A stretch of DNA of 6,236 nt from an uncultured Oscillospiraceae bacterium (GTDB lineage Bacteria > Bacillota > Clostridia > Oscillospirales > Acutalibacteraceae): NCBI GenBank assembly GCA_958366985.1, contig CATXDC010000042.1, positions 1-6,236 on the forward strand, given 5' to 3'. Each line of letters begins with the position of its first letter. The stretch's first letter is position 1. The notes beneath the pieces are model-generated. The model was not told the DNA's origin and did no database searches. It was given only the letters and a program-made list of their open reading frames with translations. Shown here piece after piece: positions 4,809 through 6,236 of the stretch. The position numbers were made by a program, and so were the translations under genes.

Positions 4809-5627
4809 ATGAACAGTTTTATGTCATGGGTAGGAGGAAAAAAGGCTCTCAGAGACGCCGTACTTGCGAGGTTTCCACCCTACTATGAGCGGTATATAGA
4901 GGTTTTCGGAGGCGCAGGCTGGGTTCTGTTCCATAAGCCGCCCGGTATGGATTTTGAGGTATATAACGATTTTAACAGCAATCTTTCTAATCTGTACCGC
5001 TGTGTCAGAGATAAGCCAAATAAGCTGAAATACAAGCTGCGGTACGTCCTCAATTCCCGTGAGGATTTTGATTGGATAGCAGGGCTTCATAAACGCAATC
5101 TTTTCCCGAAATTTCGGGACATTGATCGTGCGGCAAAATTTTATCAGCTTATTCGTTACAGCTATGCAAGCAGTCTTGAAAGTTTTGGCAGTCAGCCACA
5201 TTCAATGTGGTCTGATTTTCCGATGATTGATCTTGCGGCTAGGCGTTTGCAGAAGGTCGTTATCGAAAACAAGGATTTTGAAAAGCTTGTCAGGCAGTAT
5301 GACAGACCCGTCAGCTTTTTCTACTGTGATCCGCCGTATTTTGCTACAGAGAATTACTACAAGGACGTAGGTTTTACTGCAAAAGATCATATCAGACTGC
5401 GTGACGCTCTGCTTGATATCAAAGGCAGATTTTTGGTTTCGTATAATGATTGTCCTGAGATCCGTGAGATATGGAAAAAGCCTAACATCAAGATCGAAGA
5501 GATAAGCAGGCTGAACAATTTGGCACAGCGGTATGACGGCGGCTGTCAGTATGCAGAGCTGCTCATATCAAATTATGACACAAGCGAACGTGCGAAAGCT
5601 ATCAAACAGCTTTCGCTTTTTGATTAG
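4809..5627 (+). CDS. D12-class adenine-N6 DNA methyltransferase (Dam-like)
   Basis: This 272-residue enzyme transfers a methyl group from S-adenosylmethionine to the N6 position of adenine in DNA. It has the alpha-class order of motifs: motif X WVGGKKALRD (7-16), motif I YIEVFGGAGWVLF (29-41) for SAM binding, YNDFN (52-56), and catalytic motif IV DPPY (174-177) in FYCDPPYF. A later GRFLVSYND strand (206-214) follows. The length matches the D12/Dam family. Target GATC is possible for a Dam-like enzyme but not readable from the sequence. The last residues, QLSLF (267-271), match the beta sliding-clamp binding consensus. The ribosome binding site AAAGGA (4798-4803) lies 5 nt before the ATG. A structured RNA precedes the gene, and a terminator-like hairpin overlaps its 3' end. 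No cognate endonuclease is visible. Confidence 0.95.
   Translation: MNSFMSWVGGKKALRDAVLARFPPYYERYIEVFGGAGWVLFHKPPGMDFEVYNDFNSNLSNLYRCVRDKPNKLKYKLRYVLNSREDFDWIAGLHKRNLFPKFRDIDRAAKFYQLIRYSYASSLESFGSQPHSMWSDFPMIDLAARRLQKVVIENKDFEKLVRQYDRPVSFFYCDPPYFATENYYKDVGFTAKDHIRLRDALLDIKGRFLVSYNDCPEIREIWKKPNIKIEEISRLNNLAQRYDGGCQYAELLISNYDTSERAKAIKQLSLFD
5104..5119. repeat. Perfect 16-bp palindrome within adenine methyltransferase gene
   Basis: TCCCGAAATTTCGGGA is fully self-complementary. It lies in the coding sequence for LFPKFRD. It may be a chance event of coding or a binding site for a dimeric DNA-binding protein. Confidence 0.6.
5192..5215. repeat. Inverted repeat within adenine methyltransferase gene
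   Basis: TCAG plus CCACATT (5192-5202) pairs with AATGTGG and CTGA (5204-5210 and 5212-5215), giving 11 complementary pairs with one bulged T at 5211 and a one-base centre. Four T follow at 5216-5219. Confidence 0.5.
5592..5621 (+). terminator. Terminator-like hairpin overlapping the end of the adenine methyltransferase gene
   Basis: GCGAAAGC (5592-5599) and GCTTTCGC (5609-5616) form a perfect 8-bp stem with a 9-nt loop, followed by five T (5617-5621). It lies within the last codons, ending just before the stop at 5625-5627. The next gene's AGGAGG (5626-5631) follows at once, so termination here would reduce expression of the downstream genes. Confidence 0.6.
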
Positions 5628-5636
5628 GAGGTTTTT

Positions 5637-5903
5637 ATGAAGAAGATAATATTGGCACAGGTTTTAACGGCAAAAGGCAAAACAGAATTTTCTGGACTTT
5701 ATGATAGGCATGGAAATGCTGTAACGGTAGAGGTCGAACGTGACAGCAGCGGTGTTTCACTTATCGTATGGCAAGACGAACAGAAAAAGCAGCATTTTGA
5801 CTGTGGGATATCCGAGGAAGAGATACAGCGTACCTGTGCAATGTTTGATGACTGCGGCGATTGTCCGCTGAAAGAGTATTGTGAAAGTGAGGCAAAAGAA
5901 TGA
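5637..5903 (+). CDS. Small Cys-rich hypothetical protein
   Basis: This is an 88-residue protein of unknown function. The N-terminal two thirds looks like beta strands (IILAQVLTAKGKTEFSGLYD, AVTVEVERD, VSLIVWQD). The C-terminal third has five Cys residues at 56, 67, 73, 76 and 82, of which CGDCPLKEYC (73-82) looks like a small metal-binding knuckle; zinc is the likely metal by inference. AGGAGG (5626-5631) overlaps the upstream stop codon and lies 5 nt before the ATG. The 3' end overlaps the following DUF3846 gene by four bases (ATGA), indicating translational coupling. It lies behind a terminator-like hairpin at the end of the methyltransferase gene. Confidence 0.8.
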   Translation: MKKIILAQVLTAKGKTEFSGLYDRHGNAVTVEVERDSSGVSLIVWQDEQKKQHFDCGISEEEIQRTCAMFDDCGDCPLKEYCESEAKE

Positions 5904-6236
5904 GGATACTTGTGTTTGAACCTCTGAAAGAACCATATGTAAAGGATATTGAAGATGATATCCATGCCATGCAGGAAGTTGTGGGAGGAAGCATTGAACC
6001 TATATATTTTGAGCAGACAAATGACGCACTTTGCTGGTGCAATGATGAGTTTCTGCTGAACGGTTCAAAGCCTAACAGGATTGTGGGTGTAACACTTGTC
6101 CACGGCACTTTTTACATCTCAGGCAACTATCAAAATGAATACGGCGAGTGGGATAGCTGTTCACTTACCGATGAACAGATCGAAAAGTACAAGGAGCAGT
6201 TTTCTCATATGATAGTTGATCTGCCGGGCATTGGTC
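5900..6236 (+). CDS. DUF3846 domain protein, cut by the window edge
   Basis: The first 112 codons are present and the frame is still open at the right edge. The N-terminus MRILVFEPLKEPYVKDIEDD, followed by MQEVVGGSIEPIYF, a CWCNDEF segment and LNGSKPNRIVG, matches the DUF3846 pattern: a short strand, a VGGxIE turn, and NG-x3-NR. Such proteins are widespread on Firmicute ICEs, plasmids and phages, with no established function. The start codon overlaps the stop of the upstream gene by four bases (ATGA), so it needs no separate strong ribosome binding site. After the core, GTFYISGNYQNEYGEWDSCSLTDEQIEKYKEQF suggests an extra C-terminal portion. The end and full domain content lie outside the window. 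Confidence 0.85.
   Translation, partial: MRILVFEPLKEPYVKDIEDDIHAMQEVVGGSIEPIYFEQTNDALCWCNDEFLLNGSKPNRIVGVTLVHGTFYISGNYQNEYGEWDSCSLTDEQIEKYKEQFSHMIVDLPGIG

Noticed and set aside
1..6236. Enrichment of GATC as a sign of the adenine methyltransferase target
   Set aside because: By eye there are roughly as many sites as expected by chance, so nothing can be concluded about specificity.
1..6236. CRISPR array, insertion sequence, oriT or att repeats
   Set aside because: No regularly spaced direct repeats, transposase, relaxase-linked nick-site motif or long terminal repeats were found.

Overview
The window reads as an accessory stretch of an integrative conjugative element, or a closely related plasmid or prophage-like element, from a low-to-moderate GC Firmicute, most likely a gut or rumen Clostridia lineage such as Ruminococcaceae. 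Three things point that way. The ribosome binding sites are AGGAGG-like and the intrinsic terminators end in U-tracts. The genes are packed head to tail on the plus strand with 1-4 nt overlaps. The protein families (DUF6329-like, DUF4314, a small zinc ribbon, a Bro-N/ANT protein, orphan DNA methyltransferases, DUF3846) are typical of Clostridiales mobile elements. No integrase, relaxase, secretion gene, rRNA or tRNA is visible, so assignment to an ICE is inference from gene families.

Layout. Positions 1-376 hold no convincing gene but are rich in structure: weak hairpins near 25-67, a long stem-loop at 173-215 and a strong terminator at 245-300. Then come a DUF6329-like protein (377-1210) and a DUF4314 protein (1218-1541). 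A near-consensus promoter (1545-1573) starts a separate two-gene unit: a zinc-ribbon protein (1606-1833) and a helix-hairpin-helix protein (1823-2062), closed by a terminator (2086-2118). Next is a coupled run: C5-cytosine DNA methyltransferase (2148-3359), Bro-N/ANT antirepressor-like protein (3360-4136), and two small unknown proteins (4136-4498, 4498-4695). A 113-nt gap carries an apparent RNA pseudoknot (4725-4785), followed by a D12-class adenine-N6 DNA methyltransferase (4809-5627), a small Cys-rich protein (5637-5903) and a DUF3846 protein cut by the right edge (5900 onward).

How they may work together. Two solitary methyltransferases with different chemistry (5mC and 6mA) and no visible restriction enzyme fit a role in protecting incoming element DNA from host restriction, or in epigenetic control of the element. 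The Bro-N/ANT protein suggests phage-like regulatory logic. The HhH and zinc-ribbon proteins look like small nucleic-acid-binding accessories.

The items most worth a second look are: (1) the interleaved-stem RNA directly upstream of the D12 methyltransferase; (2) a C-terminal QLSLF sequence in that methyltransferase that matches the beta sliding-clamp binding consensus and is encoded within a terminator-like hairpin; (3) a terminator-like hairpin in the middle of the C5 methyltransferase gene; (4) repeated modules in the target-recognition region of that enzyme; (5) a shared acidic, Met-ending C-terminal tail on three otherwise unrelated proteins.
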